Origin: Moorena producens 3L
GTDB taxonomy: Bacteria > Cyanobacteriota > Cyanobacteriia > Cyanobacteriales > Coleofasciculaceae
Assembly (NCBI RefSeq): GCF_000211815.1
Contig: NZ_GL890832.1
Location: 44,475-108,474 of the forward strand
Direction of reading: 5' to 3'
DNA: 64,000 bases
A program made the translations under genes and the position numbers. Positions 9,743 to 18,426 of the stretch are shown one piece after another. The number at the start of each line of letters is the position of its first letter. Positions within the stretch are counted from its first letter, which is position 1. The notes beneath the pieces were generated by a model. It searched no databases. It was not told the DNA's origin and was given only the letters and a program-made list of their open reading frames with translations.

Positions 9743-10150
9743 ATGAGAGCATCTAATCGAATTACCCTAGTTTTGTTTCTACTGCGCCTCAGTGTTTTTA
9801 TAGTAATGCTGATGTGGACAATCGATAAATTCGTGCGTCCTGAACATGCAGCTGCGGTCTATGAAAACTTTTACTTTATTAGTGGACTCGGTAACAGCAT
9901 TTTTATTATTATTGGCTTTATTCAGCTAGTCATCATCATCGGATTTTTACTAGGGTGGAAAAAACGATTTACTTATGGTAGCGTATTATTATTTCATGGG
10001 GTATCAACTCTCTCATCCTATCAGCAATATCTAAGCCCATTTAATGATCCGAACTTGCTATTTTTTGCCGCCTGGCCAATGTTAGCAGCTTGCTTTGCTC
10101 TTTATTATCTCAGAGACCTTGATACCCTGTTTGTAATCCATAGACGATAG
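9743..10150 (+). CDS. Small four-helix membrane protein, DoxX-like
   Basis: This 135-residue protein has four hydrophobic segments (about 8-27, 46-70, 77-93 and 104-122), separated by short charged loops. The size and topology resemble DoxX/SURF4-type membrane proteins, but I do not see a decisive motif, so the family call is tentative. Key visible features are RLSVFIVMLMWTIDKFVRPEH near the start (first helix ending in a charged loop) and a final YLRDLDTLF. It starts at an ATG and is preceded by AT-rich, repeat-poor DNA. No operon partner is evident. Confidence 0.6.
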   Translation: MRASNRITLVLFLLRLSVFIVMLMWTIDKFVRPEHAAAVYENFYFISGLGNSIFIIIGFIQLVIIIGFLLGWKKRFTYGSVLLFHGVSTLSSYQQYLSPFNDPNLLFFAAWPMLAACFALYYLRDLDTLFVIHRR

Positions 10151-10275
10151 GTAAGATAAACACAAAAATCTTCCTTCTGGCCTTCAAGTTAAAAGTTTAA
10201 AGTTGAAAGTTTAAAGTTGAAAGTTTAAAGCTTAAAGCATTTACTCACAATCATGAGGTACACAAGATTTTTTCC

Positions 10276-10445
10276 ATCTTGCCTCTTGCCTCTTGCCTCT
10301 TGCCTCTTGCCTCTTGCCTCTTGCCTCTTGCCTCTTGCCTCTTGCCTCTTGCCTCTTGCCTCTTGCCTCTTGCCTCTTGCCTCTTGCCTCTTGCCTCTTG
10401 CCTCTTGCCTCTTGCCTCTTGCCTCTTGCCTCTTGCCTCTTGCCT
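10276..10445. repeat. TTGCCTC heptamer array
   Basis: About 24 perfect copies of the heptamer TTGCCTC lie upstream of the ABC permease gene. The array is open in all forward frames and codes only for a LASCLLP-type repeat, so reading frames across it are artefacts. A TTCCCTG-type run follows. Confidence 0.95.
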
Positions 10446-10512
10446 ATTCTCTGTTCCCTGTTCCCTAAAACCCAGGAATCTGTACCTAACCCAATTGAAA
10501 ACTGCTGTAATT

Positions 10513-11286
10513 ATGAAATATTGGCGGGAAACCTGTGCTGTAGCACAACGAATCTTGATTGAACTATGGCGAAGGCAGCGTAGCCTATTATTTTGGAGTA
10601 TTTTTCCAATTACTGTGCTATTTCTCAACGGTTTAATTATGGCAGAACAGGCTCAGCTATCCACCGCTGAAGCATTTGAACGTGCTGCCCCAACTACTCT
10701 TGTGGGTGCTGCTTTGTTTTTTAGCTGCTTGGGGGGTAGCGTCGCAACGGTAGTCTCAGAACGAGAACAGCACATGCTCAAGCGTTTATTTCTCTCTCCA
10801 TTAGGCGGCATATCCTATTTCTTAGGAATTTTTTTGGCTCACAGCTGCATTGGTACAGGTCAAGCCTTAGTGGTTTATACCATAGCAGCATTTTTGGGGG
10901 CAAGGTTTCAAGGTTCCGTGTTGCTAGGGATATTGATTATTTTCCTGAGTATTATTGCTTATGTGGGAGTGGGATTTTTTCTGGGAACTCAATTAGCGCG
11001 GCGCACTGAGGACGTTAATGCCTTAGTGGGAACCTTCGGTGTACCTCTATTAATTTTGGGGGGTGCATTTTTACCAACTGCTTTGTTTCCGGAACAGTTA
11101 CTGGAAATCGCTAAGTTTAACCCAATTTATCATATGAACGAAGCCTTGCTGGGAGTATGGGCTGATGGGAATAGTTTGGTGCAAATCGAGTCTCATTTCT
11201 GGTTTTTGTTTGGCTTTTCCTCAGTGATGGTGATAGTCGGATGGTTGTCATACCAGGGGATGGTTCGGGTAGAGAGGAGATTGTGA
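10513..11286 (+). CDS. ABC-2 type transporter permease
   Basis: This is the integral membrane subunit (257 residues) of an ABC-2 export system. The frame stays open upstream through the TTGCCTC repeats, but I place the start at the ATG at 10513 (MKYWRETCAVAQRIL). It is the first Met after the repeats and gives the usual amphipathic N-terminus of this family. About six hydrophobic segments are seen, beginning with LLFWSIFPITVLFLNGLIM. The stretch SEREQHMLKRLFLSPL between the second and third helices is the typical ABC-2 coupling region. The matching ATPase gene lies about 960 bases downstream on the same strand, separated by mobile-element debris. The substrate is unknown. Confidence 0.85.
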   Translation: MKYWRETCAVAQRILIELWRRQRSLLFWSIFPITVLFLNGLIMAEQAQLSTAEAFERAAPTTLVGAALFFSCLGGSVATVVSEREQHMLKRLFLSPLGGISYFLGIFLAHSCIGTGQALVVYTIAAFLGARFQGSVLLGILIIFLSIIAYVGVGFFLGTQLARRTEDVNALVGTFGVPLLILGGAFLPTALFPEQLLEIAKFNPIYHMNEALLGVWADGNSLVQIESHFWFLFGFSSVMVIVGWLSYQGMVRVERRL

Positions 11287-11662
11287 TTACCCACGGGAGT
11301 TTTGTGCAGGGTAACCTAGTTTAAACCCTTGAAGAATGAGGAGGTTTGCACAAACAAATAAACTTAAGTATAGTCGGGTCAGTTATCTATTACCTAGTAG
11401 GTAAGCATATGCGCTACGCGCACGCGTGCGCGTTCAGCCGTCAGCCGTCAGCCGTGAGCTTTTAGCTCACGCTACGCGTTCAGCTTAAAATAAACCTAAA
11501 ACGAGAGAATTTAATAGTTCGAGATTAATGAGAATTGAAAGTCTGGGGAAAAGTCTATCAGCTAATGCTTCACAGGCTTCTAGCCTGTGAAGCATTAGCT
11601 GATAGCTGACCGCTGATAGCTGAATGCTTACCCTAGTACTCCTATAAAATCATCCGATTATC
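11287..11662. repeat. Dispersed repeat copy A with a 49-base hairpin
   Basis: This is intergenic. About 11397-11640 is a copy of a dispersed repeat that recurs at about 17180-17425. Shared words include GTAAGCATATGCGCTAC, CAGCCGT heptamers, AGCTCACGCTAC and GAGAATTTAATAGTTCGAG (11505 onwards). Inside it, 11556-11604 is a perfect inverted repeat with 23-base arms and a 3-base loop (TCT). Confidence 0.8.
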
Positions 11663-12200
11663 TTGACACTCCCCGCTAATCGCGAGACGGGGATTCCTAG
11701 ATCAACGAGCCACCTTAAACCGTCGTGTTCCATCTTTGACGCCGCCAAAAACAGGACAGTACTCAAACCAAGAATCCGCTGTGCCAAATTCCTAGTCGAT
11801 TCACGACAGACCCAGAGGGCAGTTCTCCTTAGGCGTATCGGCAAAGCCGACGCTACGCGAACGGGTACTTTAACCATTTCCCCAGGTTCCGGTGTGCCCC
11901 ACCGTACCTTGTTGTTAAAAAGTGATTTTTCCTGGGTTCACACGCCAATTGCTAGTTGACGATTGGGTTTTTAAAGAGGATTCTCCCTGCCCTCTAGGCA
12001 TTACTACTTTGTGGTCAATCAGTTGCGGGTCTCTCTCCCGTCTGAGCCAACGGTTTTTCAGCCTGTACCTAATATTAGACTATATCATCTTTTCCAATGA
12101 TTCCGGAAACCTACGCTTATTTTTCTAGGCGACTTTAGTCGCTGTGAGTCTTCATCCCCGGTTTAAAAACACGGGGCTTTCGACTTGTACGTCCCCGCGT
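11663..12200 (-). mobile_element. Degenerate IS200/IS605-type element remnant
   Basis: The left border TTGACACTCC is followed by a CCCCG...CGGGG hairpin, like the right-end border of the TnpB remnant at 19.56 kb. At the other side are the palindrome GCGACTTTAGTCGC (12129-12142) and TTCATCCCCGG...CGGGG (12150-12175). A related pair occurs at 61600-61640. No intact transposase is present, and short open frames inside have no recognisable domain. The remnant lies between the permease and ATPase genes of the ABC transporter. The outer boundary on the right is uncertain. Confidence 0.5.
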
Positions 12201-12247
12201 AAAAAAAGTCTGATTAAATTGCCTTAGTATTGCTGAAGGTTTAACTA

Positions 12248-13165
12248 GTGCTAAATATCCATAAATTAAATAAGTCTTACGGTAATCGAAACGTTCTGCG
12301 GGATTTAACCCTAAATATTCCAGGGGGAGAAATATATGGTTTACTCGGACCCAATGGTGCAGGTAAGACAACTACTATCAATATCATCTGTAACTTACTA
12401 CGAGCAGATAGTGGTGCGATCGCAATCAATAACCAACCAGTGTCCGAGGCAACGAAAAAGCTGATTGGGGTTGCCCCCCAAGAGAATTTACTGTATCAAA
12501 CCCTTAGTTGTCAAGAAAACTTGTATTTCTTTGCTCGTCTGTATGGTTTAGATGCTCAGCAGTGCTCTAAACAAGTTTACGCTGCCCTTGCTGCAGTAAA
12601 TTTATTAGAGCGGGCAAAAAGTCCGGTGGAAACCCTCAGTGGTGGGATGCAGCGACGGATGAATATTGCTGTGGCTCTAGTGCATCAGCCGAAATTACTT
12701 ATTTTAGATGAGCCTACCACAGGCTTAGATATTGAAGCCCGATATGAAATTTGGGACTTGATTCGACGTCTTCAGCGCCAGGGAATTACTATTTTGCTGA
12801 CGACTCATTCCCTTGATGAAGCAGAACGTGTTTGCCAGAGAATTGGTATTCTTAAACAGGGACGGATTGTAGCAGAGGGGAGTTTGCTTGAGTTACGGCA
12901 AAAGATTCCCGCTCAAGAAATTGTAGTAGTAGATACCCCTCAAGAAGAACAAGCGATCGCTCGTGCCCAAGAATTAGGGTTTACTCATCGCCGCTATGGA
13001 AATGATTTAGCCTTTTGGCTACCAGAGTCTTTAGACCTGAAGGATATTATTGCTTGTTTTGATGGGATTCCCCTCGATTCCATTGCTCGTCAGCCAGTGC
13101 GGCTGGAGTATGTCTATGTAGAGGTTACATCAAATCTGGGAAACAAGTTAGTGGTTAGTCGTTAG
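12248..13165 (+). CDS. ABC transporter ATP-binding protein
   Basis: This is a 305-residue ABC-2 family ATPase that powers export with the permease encoded upstream. It has Walker A GPNGAGKTTT (about 33-42), Q-loop APQENLLYQ, the signature LSGGMQRRM (about 135-143), Walker B LLILDEPTTGLD and the switch His in LLTTHSLDEAE. The C-terminal 90 residues form the accessory domain usual for DrrA/CcmA-like proteins. The start is a GTG at 12248 giving MLNIHKLNKSYG, the expected N-terminus. It directly follows IS debris, so its original operon promoter may be gone. A strong hairpin lies at 13210-13237. Confidence 0.93.
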   Translation: MLNIHKLNKSYGNRNVLRDLTLNIPGGEIYGLLGPNGAGKTTTINIICNLLRADSGAIAINNQPVSEATKKLIGVAPQENLLYQTLSCQENLYFFARLYGLDAQQCSKQVYAALAAVNLLERAKSPVETLSGGMQRRMNIAVALVHQPKLLILDEPTTGLDIEARYEIWDLIRRLQRQGITILLTTHSLDEAERVCQRIGILKQGRIVAEGSLLELRQKIPAQEIVVVDTPQEEQAIARAQELGFTHRRYGNDLAFWLPESLDLKDIIACFDGIPLDSIARQPVRLEYVYVEVTSNLGNKLVVSR

Positions 13166-13209
13166 TGGCTTAGTCGTTAGTCATAGTGTGTTGATCTCTA
13201 CTAACTACT

Positions 13210-13237
13210 GTAGGGGCAAACCACGGTTTGCCCCTAC
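13210..13237. terminator. Hairpin after ABC ATPase gene
   Basis: GTAGGGGCAAACC and its exact complement flank a 2-base loop (13-base arms). It lies between the ATPase gene and the convergent small gene. It may act as a terminator, but there is no T-run, and the GGGGCAAACC word is a common cyanobacterial dispersed palindrome. Confidence 0.5.
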
Positions 13238-13292
13238 TAACCACCAACAAAAAAGAATAAGCTGGATATTGTGGGTGATTAATGATAACAAT

Positions 13293-13559
13293 CTACAAAC
13301 CATTCCCTTTGCTAGACAGCTGAGCCGCAACTTTTCTGAATACGTACACCAAGCCCTCTGATGACAAAAGACTCATCTGGGCCAGGATATAATCAGCGAA
13401 GTGGGTAGTTGCTGAAAGCACAATCAACCCCGATTCTTGGTCAAGCAAGCGCTCAATCAATTCAGCCTTTTCCTCTACAGATAATGTTTCGGCTAGACGC
13501 CAAACGCTATCAACCTTATTAGGCTTGGAGTTAATGTCAATTACGCAATTCTTATACAT
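13293..13559 (-). CDS. Small conserved-looking hypothetical protein
   Basis: This is an 88-residue protein that I cannot assign. It contains LAETLSVEEKAELIERLL (about 27-44), an amphipathic helix with a spacing often seen in small cyanobacterial proteins of the addition-module type, followed by a beta-rich part and a C-terminal helix. It starts at an ATG and is convergent with the ABC ATPase gene. No catalytic motif or membrane segment is seen. It could be a small regulatory or antitoxin-like protein, but this is only a guess from size and helix pattern. Confidence 0.5.
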   Translation of the reverse strand: MYKNCVIDINSKPNKVDSVWRLAETLSVEEKAELIERLLDQESGLIVLSATTHFADYILAQMSLLSSEGLVYVFRKVAAQLSSKGNGL

Positions 13560-13854
13560 TGCCTTACTGCCCTTAAATAACTGATGGGATTATAGAATTG
13601 CTGAGTTGACCGCCGTAACCGTAAATCTACTTATAGAGAATAGACCACCTCTGCAATTCTAAGTAAATTCCTCAAGGTTAATCAACCTGTTAGGGTTAAT
13701 CAATGTTTTGTCTTCACAGGGATATTATAACCATTTTTTTCAGGATTTGTCACCATTTCCAGATATCAAGGCAGAGCCTTAAGCTGGTCTTCATTTAAAT
13801 TCCATGGTTCTGACAGCAGGGGAGCATCAATTCCCCCTAACCCCCCTTAGTAAG
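13560..13854. other. Intergenic, no gene seen
   Basis: This AT-rich spacer ends in a natural palindromic sequence (CCCCCTTAGTAAG...) that served as target for the MITE starting at 13855. I see no coding potential. Confidence 0.6.
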
Positions 13855-14258
13855 CCAGGGCTGTTTCATTGTCGGACTAAAATGTGATTGGTGGGGATAT
13901 AGGGAGATAGGGAGATAGGGAGATAGCGGTGTGAACGCGCACCGTGGGGAATTTTTATTAATAAAAAGTGCGACCCGAAGGTGCGACCCAAGGGCGAGTA
14001 AATCGCCCTTGGCGCGCACCTATAGCGCGAATTTAATTCTTAATGGGTCAAGCGCACCTTAGGTATTTTTCACCTTAAAAATATCCTCTCCCCAGCACCC
14101 CACTTCCCTTGAAGTTACAGTAGTTGAGGGTAGCATTTATGGTCGGCAGGTTATGGGCAACAGGTTTAAGTTTTTGTAATAAGGCTACCCTCTTCAAGGT
14201 TTCATCCCTTTCACGCTTATTGACCTGACAATTTATCCCAAAGAATGAAACAGCCCTG
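13855..14258. mobile_element. 404-bp MITE with 15-bp TIRs and 11-bp TSD
   Basis: Terminal inverted repeats CAGGGCTGTTTCATT (13856-13870) and the exact complement (14244-14258) bound a non-coding segment. The 11 bases CCCTTAGTAAG occur directly on both sides (13844-13854 and 14259-14269), a clear target-site duplication. The interior has an 8-base tandem run (AGGGAGAT, about 13908-13926) and GC-rich inverted words but no transposase. An 11-base duplication is in the range of IS4-type transposases. A solitary copy of the terminus (ATGAAACAGCCCT) is at about 46320-46333. Confidence 0.85.
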
Positions 14259-14774
14259 CCCTTAGTAAGGGGGTAATGGGAGCATTGGAGAGGGTTTGAC
14301 GGTTTTTTGCTAACTGAATAATATCCAATTTAAATGCGCAACAGCTTAACTTCAAAATGCCTAAAAACAAAATTGGTATCTTGAACGTTTAATGTTGATT
14401 TTTATTACCCTGTTCCAGAGAATAAAAATTTAGTTTAACAGAGCATTGAAACCCCCAACTGTATTATGCTTATCCTTGGAATTTTACACGATGATTGGAC
14501 TAAGCTAATATCCCTTTAAAACCGTGTCTGTATGGATGATATAAAATATCGTTTTTTTTAGCCTAATAAAGTACAATTTTTTTTTACATTTTCCCTCTTA
14601 TAACTTTACTGCTCCGAAGCTCCGTTGGCGTTTGCGCAGGGTCGGGCAAAGCCCGAAAGCGTGGCCCACGGCCTTAGCTCCATGCTTCCTAAAACCAAAA
14701 AAAATGTACCTTACTAGCTTAAAAAGCGCTATACTATAATTGAGAAAACTATTGCTACTATCTAAACTGATAAG
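14259..14774. other. Intergenic, no gene seen
   Basis: This AT-rich spacer contains a GC-rich palindromic patch around 14625-14672 (GGGCAAAGCCC and GTGGCCCACGGCC words). It belongs loosely to the dispersed GCG-rich repeat family of this genome. No coding region is supported. Confidence 0.5.
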
Positions 14775-15367
14775 ATGAACCCTAATACCGTCAGTTTACC
14801 GGCTAGGCTCGAATTAATTATTGACTTAACTGACAAGCAATTTTTTCAGCTTTGTCAAACTAACCGTGACTTGAGATTCGAGCGTACAGCTAAAGGATAA
14901 TTAATTATTATGCCACCTACGGGTAGCAAAACTAGCGTACGCAATGCTGATCTAACGTATCAGTTAAGAGCTTGGAGTCGCCAAAATCAGCTAGGAAAAT
15001 CCTTTGACTCTTCCGGTGGTTTCAAACTTTCCTCGGGTGCAGAGCGCTCTCCAGATGCGTCTTGGGTGAAAATTGAACGGTGGAATGCTTTGACTCAAGC
15101 GGAAAAAGAAAGATTTGCTCCTTTGTGCCCCGATTTTGTGGTTGAATTAATGTCTCCCAGTTATTCCCTGGAAAAGACACAGGCCAAAATGAGGGAATAT
15201 AGGGATAATGGCGCAAGACTGGGATGGTTAATTAATCGCCAACAGCAGCAAGTATAAATTTATCCTCCCGATCGAGATGTGGAAATTTTAACTAGTCCAC
15301 AAACATTATCAGGAGAGGATAGGATGTTTTGCCAAGGTTTGTTTTGGATTTGGTTCCAATCTGGTGA
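14775..15367 (+). pseudogene. Uma2 family (DUF820) endonuclease pseudogene
   Basis: The region reads as one Uma2-family protein of about 197 residues with three lesions. It starts MNPNTVSLPARLEL. Expected family parts follow: LCQTNRDLRFERTAKG, IIMPPTGSKTS, SFDSSGGFKLSSGAERSPDASWV, CPDFVVEL and LGWLIN. Lesions are an in-frame TAA at 14898-14900, a second in-frame TAA at 15255-15257, and a small insertion (an AGGAT duplication near 15316-15325) that shifts the frame before the LPxFVLDL motif; the shifted frame ends at TGA 15365-15367. Uma2 proteins have a PD-(D/E)xK-like nuclease fold and are hugely amplified in cyanobacteria, but their role is unclear. Confidence 0.85.
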
Positions 15368-15863
15368 ATAGTTTGTGTCTGTTTGTAATAGACATCTCGT
15401 AAACTAGTCAACTTCTTGCCAATTGTTCGGTCATTAGGATTTTATATCAAGTCCGGTTAAATACCCATAATAAAAGTGTATCGAAGGCAGAGGGCAGAAC
15501 GCATAAGGGTGCATCTCAATGCATTAAATTAGGCAAAATTATCATAAAATTATCATACTTCCCACACTTCCCACACTTCCCACACTTCCCACAATTACCT
15601 TCTTTTTTACAAATATGAGATGCACCATGATCGACTGCATCAAGAGACAGGGTAGTAATTTTTAGGGATAGATGTTAAGCTATCCAAGACTCGTTTTGTA
15701 AACTGTTTTAAAAACATGACGCGAGCATAATTTAATTTTTAAATAGCACCAATAGTTAGTAGACAGCTTGGTACTTTTTTTTAGACCTAATTTATAACAA
15801 TCAACACTTCTGGTCGAACCAAGTAATAATACAAGTAAGTTAAGGTACTGGTAGACTGACCTA
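15368..15863. other. Intergenic with 10-base repeat
   Basis: No gene is supported. A short tandem run of CTTCCCACAC (about four copies, 15558-15594) is present. Around it is AT-rich sequence that may include the promoter of the downstream esterase gene. Confidence 0.6.
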
Positions 15864-17054
15864 ATGTTAAGAAAACCTAAAAAACTATCAAATATGCTAT
15901 GGGTTGTGGTAATAATATTCCTGGGTAGCCTGACCACTACCTGTAGCTTTTTACCAGCCATCACAGCAGAGGAACGCACCTTCCTCAACCTTTCCGTGAA
16001 CTTCTTAGGGGAGTATCAACTCCCCCAAACGGAATTCAAAAATACCGTAGTGGGAGGGTTGTCAGGATTGGCCTATGATCGGGAACGCGATCGCTTTTTA
16101 GCTGTTTCTGATGATCGTTCTCGATTAGCTCCGGCTCGATTCTACACCCTAAAACTAACCTTCAATCCCACCGATACAGGAAACATAGGGATTGAAAACG
16201 TAGAAGTGGAAGATGTCACTTTCCTCAAAGATAAAAATGGTGAGACCTTTGTAAGGGGTACCCTGGATCCAGAAGGGATTGCTTGGTCTGGAAAAGATTC
16301 TGTATTTATCTCTAGTGAAGGGGCTACTAATCAAGGCATTGCTCCATTCATTCGGCAGTTTGATATAGCAACAGGACAACAGTTGCAAAACTTAAAAATT
16401 CCCCAGCGTTATCTACCGAATGACACTGACCTAGGAACAGTCAGTAATGGTATCCAGGATAACTTAGGCTTTGAGGCATTGACCTTAGAACCGATCAGCC
16501 TAGCTGCAGCAAGTGGGCAAGAGTCATTTCGCTTATTTAGTGCCAGTGAGTACTCCCTACACCAAGACCAGCCAGAAGCAGATACCGAACAAGCAGCGGG
16601 AATTCGTTGGTTGCACTATTTGATTGGAGACGTTACTCCTCCAATGCTGGTTAGTGAACATCTTTACTTACTCGACCCAGACCCCCCTAACACCCTTTCT
16701 CACGGTTTAACTGAGTTATTAGCAGTGGATACCGCAGGACATTTTCTGAGTTTGGAGCGTACCTATGGTTTATTTGGATTCAGTGCCAAACTTTATCAAG
16801 TGGTGACCGGTGGAGCAACCGATACCACCAAAATTGCTAGTCTCAAGGGTGATGTTTCCAAGATTAAGCCACTGCAAAAAAAGTTGTTGCTGGATTTGAG
16901 TGAATTGGGGATTTACTTAGATAATTTAGAGGGAATGACCCTTGGTCCGCGCTTGAGTGATGGAACTCAGAGTTTAATTTTGGTGAGTGATAACAATTTT
17001 AGTGAGGCTCAGGTGACACAGTTTCTATTGTTTGGGATTAAAGGTTTGAAATAA
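15864..17054 (+). CDS. Exported esterase-like/phytase-like protein
   Basis: This is a 396-residue protein of the 'esterase-like activity of phytase' family, predicted beta-propeller enzymes. It begins with a basic N-terminus and one hydrophobic segment (about 11-30, MLWVVVIIFLGSLTTTCSFL), so it is exported, either by a normal signal peptide or as a lipoprotein at the Cys. Family features are GGLSGLAYDRERDRFLAVSDDRS (about 68-90, a metal/active-site loop), DPEGIAW and a late LDNLEGMTLGP. Length is typical. Start choices are ATG at 15864 or the internal Met before the hydrophobic segment. It appears to be a single gene. The substrate is not predictable from sequence. Confidence 0.85.
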   Translation: MLRKPKKLSNMLWVVVIIFLGSLTTTCSFLPAITAEERTFLNLSVNFLGEYQLPQTEFKNTVVGGLSGLAYDRERDRFLAVSDDRSRLAPARFYTLKLTFNPTDTGNIGIENVEVEDVTFLKDKNGETFVRGTLDPEGIAWSGKDSVFISSEGATNQGIAPFIRQFDIATGQQLQNLKIPQRYLPNDTDLGTVSNGIQDNLGFEALTLEPISLAAASGQESFRLFSASEYSLHQDQPEADTEQAAGIRWLHYLIGDVTPPMLVSEHLYLLDPDPPNTLSHGLTELLAVDTAGHFLSLERTYGLFGFSAKLYQVVTGGATDTTKIASLKGDVSKIKPLQKKLLLDLSELGIYLDNLEGMTLGPRLSDGTQSLILVSDNNFSEAQVTQFLLFGIKGLK

Positions 17055-17548
17055 CCCAAAGAAACCAGAGGTATTCCCAAGCTCTTGCCAGTAAGCTATC
17101 AGCTATAGCGCTGGGGACAGCAAATACGGAATAGGGAACTTCGGATCATGGTAATGATGGGCGCTTGTCAACTAAAGCTTTTAGCAATTGGTCTGTAAGC
17201 ATTCAGCCGTCAGCTGTCAGCCGTCAGCTAAAAGCTCACGCTACTTGAGGTGCTTAAGATAAACCTTGAACGGGAGAATTTAATAGTTCGAGATTTTGTA
17301 AGCATATGCGCTACAGATGGTGCTACTTGAGGTGCCGTCAGCTTATTTTATTCAAAAGCACTTCAAGTAGCACCATCTGTAGCCGATAAGCTGAAAGCTG
17401 ATAGCTGATAGCTGAATACTTACATTGGTCTTGATGCAGAATCCAAACATAAGCGACTGCATCAAGACGATGTATTGTAAAGATACTAACTGCATCAAAA
17501 ACTACTTCATCCGAAGTTCGCGCTATTCTAAGTTCAACACTTCTGGTA
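17055..17548. repeat. Dispersed repeat copy B with long hairpin
   Basis: No gene is seen. About 17180-17425 is the second copy of the dispersed repeat at 11397-11640: the same CAGCCGTCAGC run, AGCTCACGCTAC, GAGAATTTAATAGTTCGAG (from 17274) and a terminal GCTGATAGCTGAAT. Its hairpin is different: arms 17311-17334 and 17359-17382 (24 bases, one mismatch), with a 24-base loop. Confidence 0.8.
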
Positions 17549-18163
17549 ATGACTCATTCTACGGATATCGCTACTTTAGCTCGCTGGATGGCAGCTGATT
17601 TTAGTAACCAAGAGCAGGCGTTTGAGAATCCACCATTGTATGCTCACATCCGCGTCTGCATGCGTCCTCTACCTTGGTCAGTGCTAGATGGATGTAGCTT
17701 GTTCCTTGAGCAAGCCTATGACTATATGCTCAACACCCCCTACCGAGTGCGGGTGCTAAAGATTGTTGAGCTAGACGGGCAAATCAAAATCGAAAATTAC
17801 AAGGTTCAGGATGAAAAACTATTATACGGAGCTTCCCGTGATTTAGAACGTCTAAAATCCCTGAGTGCCCAACAGCTAGAGAAGCTTCCTGGTTGCACGT
17901 TCAATGTTGCCTGGACTGGTCATAGCTTCAAAGCGGAAGTAGAACCAGGTAAAGCTTGCTTGGTGGTGCGCAATAGTAAAGAAACCTATCTCGATAGCAG
18001 CTTTGAAGTAATGGAAGAAAAATTGATTAGTCTTGACAGGGGACGTGACCCCCAAACCGATGAACTCATTTGGGGTTCGATTGCTGGAGCATTTCACTTT
18101 GCACCCAGGACTAGCTTCGCTTCAGAAGTGCTGATCCCAACTCCAGAATTTACTGAACTATAG
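17549..18163 (+). CDS. cpcT: Phycobiliprotein lyase, CpcT/CpeT family
   Basis: This is a 204-residue chromophore lyase that attaches phycocyanobilin to a Cys of phycobiliprotein beta subunits (CpcT acts on Cys-153 of phycocyanin in studied species). Family motifs include LARWMAADFSNQEQAF (about 10-25), PLYAHIRVCMRPLPW, LFLEQAYDYMLNTPYRVRVLKI and GCTFNVAWTGHSF. Length is normal for the family. It is a free-standing gene here and not next to cpc genes. Whether it serves phycocyanin or phycoerythrocyanin/phycoerythrin beta subunits cannot be decided from sequence alone. Confidence 0.9.
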   Translation: MTHSTDIATLARWMAADFSNQEQAFENPPLYAHIRVCMRPLPWSVLDGCSLFLEQAYDYMLNTPYRVRVLKIVELDGQIKIENYKVQDEKLLYGASRDLERLKSLSAQQLEKLPGCTFNVAWTGHSFKAEVEPGKACLVVRNSKETYLDSSFEVMEEKLISLDRGRDPQTDELIWGSIAGAFHFAPRTSFASEVLIPTPEFTEL

Positions 18164-18426
18164 AAGAATTAACTCTTACCTTGGGGGTTTGAGGTCAAAA
18201 AAGGTTTCATACAAACCACAATTATAACCAAACTGATCAGGTTAGAGTCAAGGGCGTCCTGGAATCCCTAAACGCCATGGCCAATGGTCTAATACCTAGA
18301 AACTAATTCATGTTCAACAAGTGCCCCAAACCTGATACATTTAGCGAGTAGGGTCAAGCAAATTGGATTAAGGGACTATCAAAGACAAATAATTAATGAC
18401 TAATGACTAATGACTAATCACTAATT
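18164..18426. other. Spacer before sqdX with TGACTAA heptamers
   Basis: No gene is seen. A short heptamer run of the ATGACTA type (about 18393-18420) stands immediately before the sqdX start codon. Confidence 0.6.

Noticed and set aside
10253..10628. Long open frames in both directions across the TTGCCTC heptamer array
   Set aside because: They only reflect a 7-base repeat without stops. The peptide is a LASCLLP repeat and has no protein-like features. The real permease start is after the array.
11650..12371. Several 60-100 codon frames in the region between permease and ATPase
   Set aside because: They overlap on opposite strands, show no known domain and lie in IS debris with hairpins.
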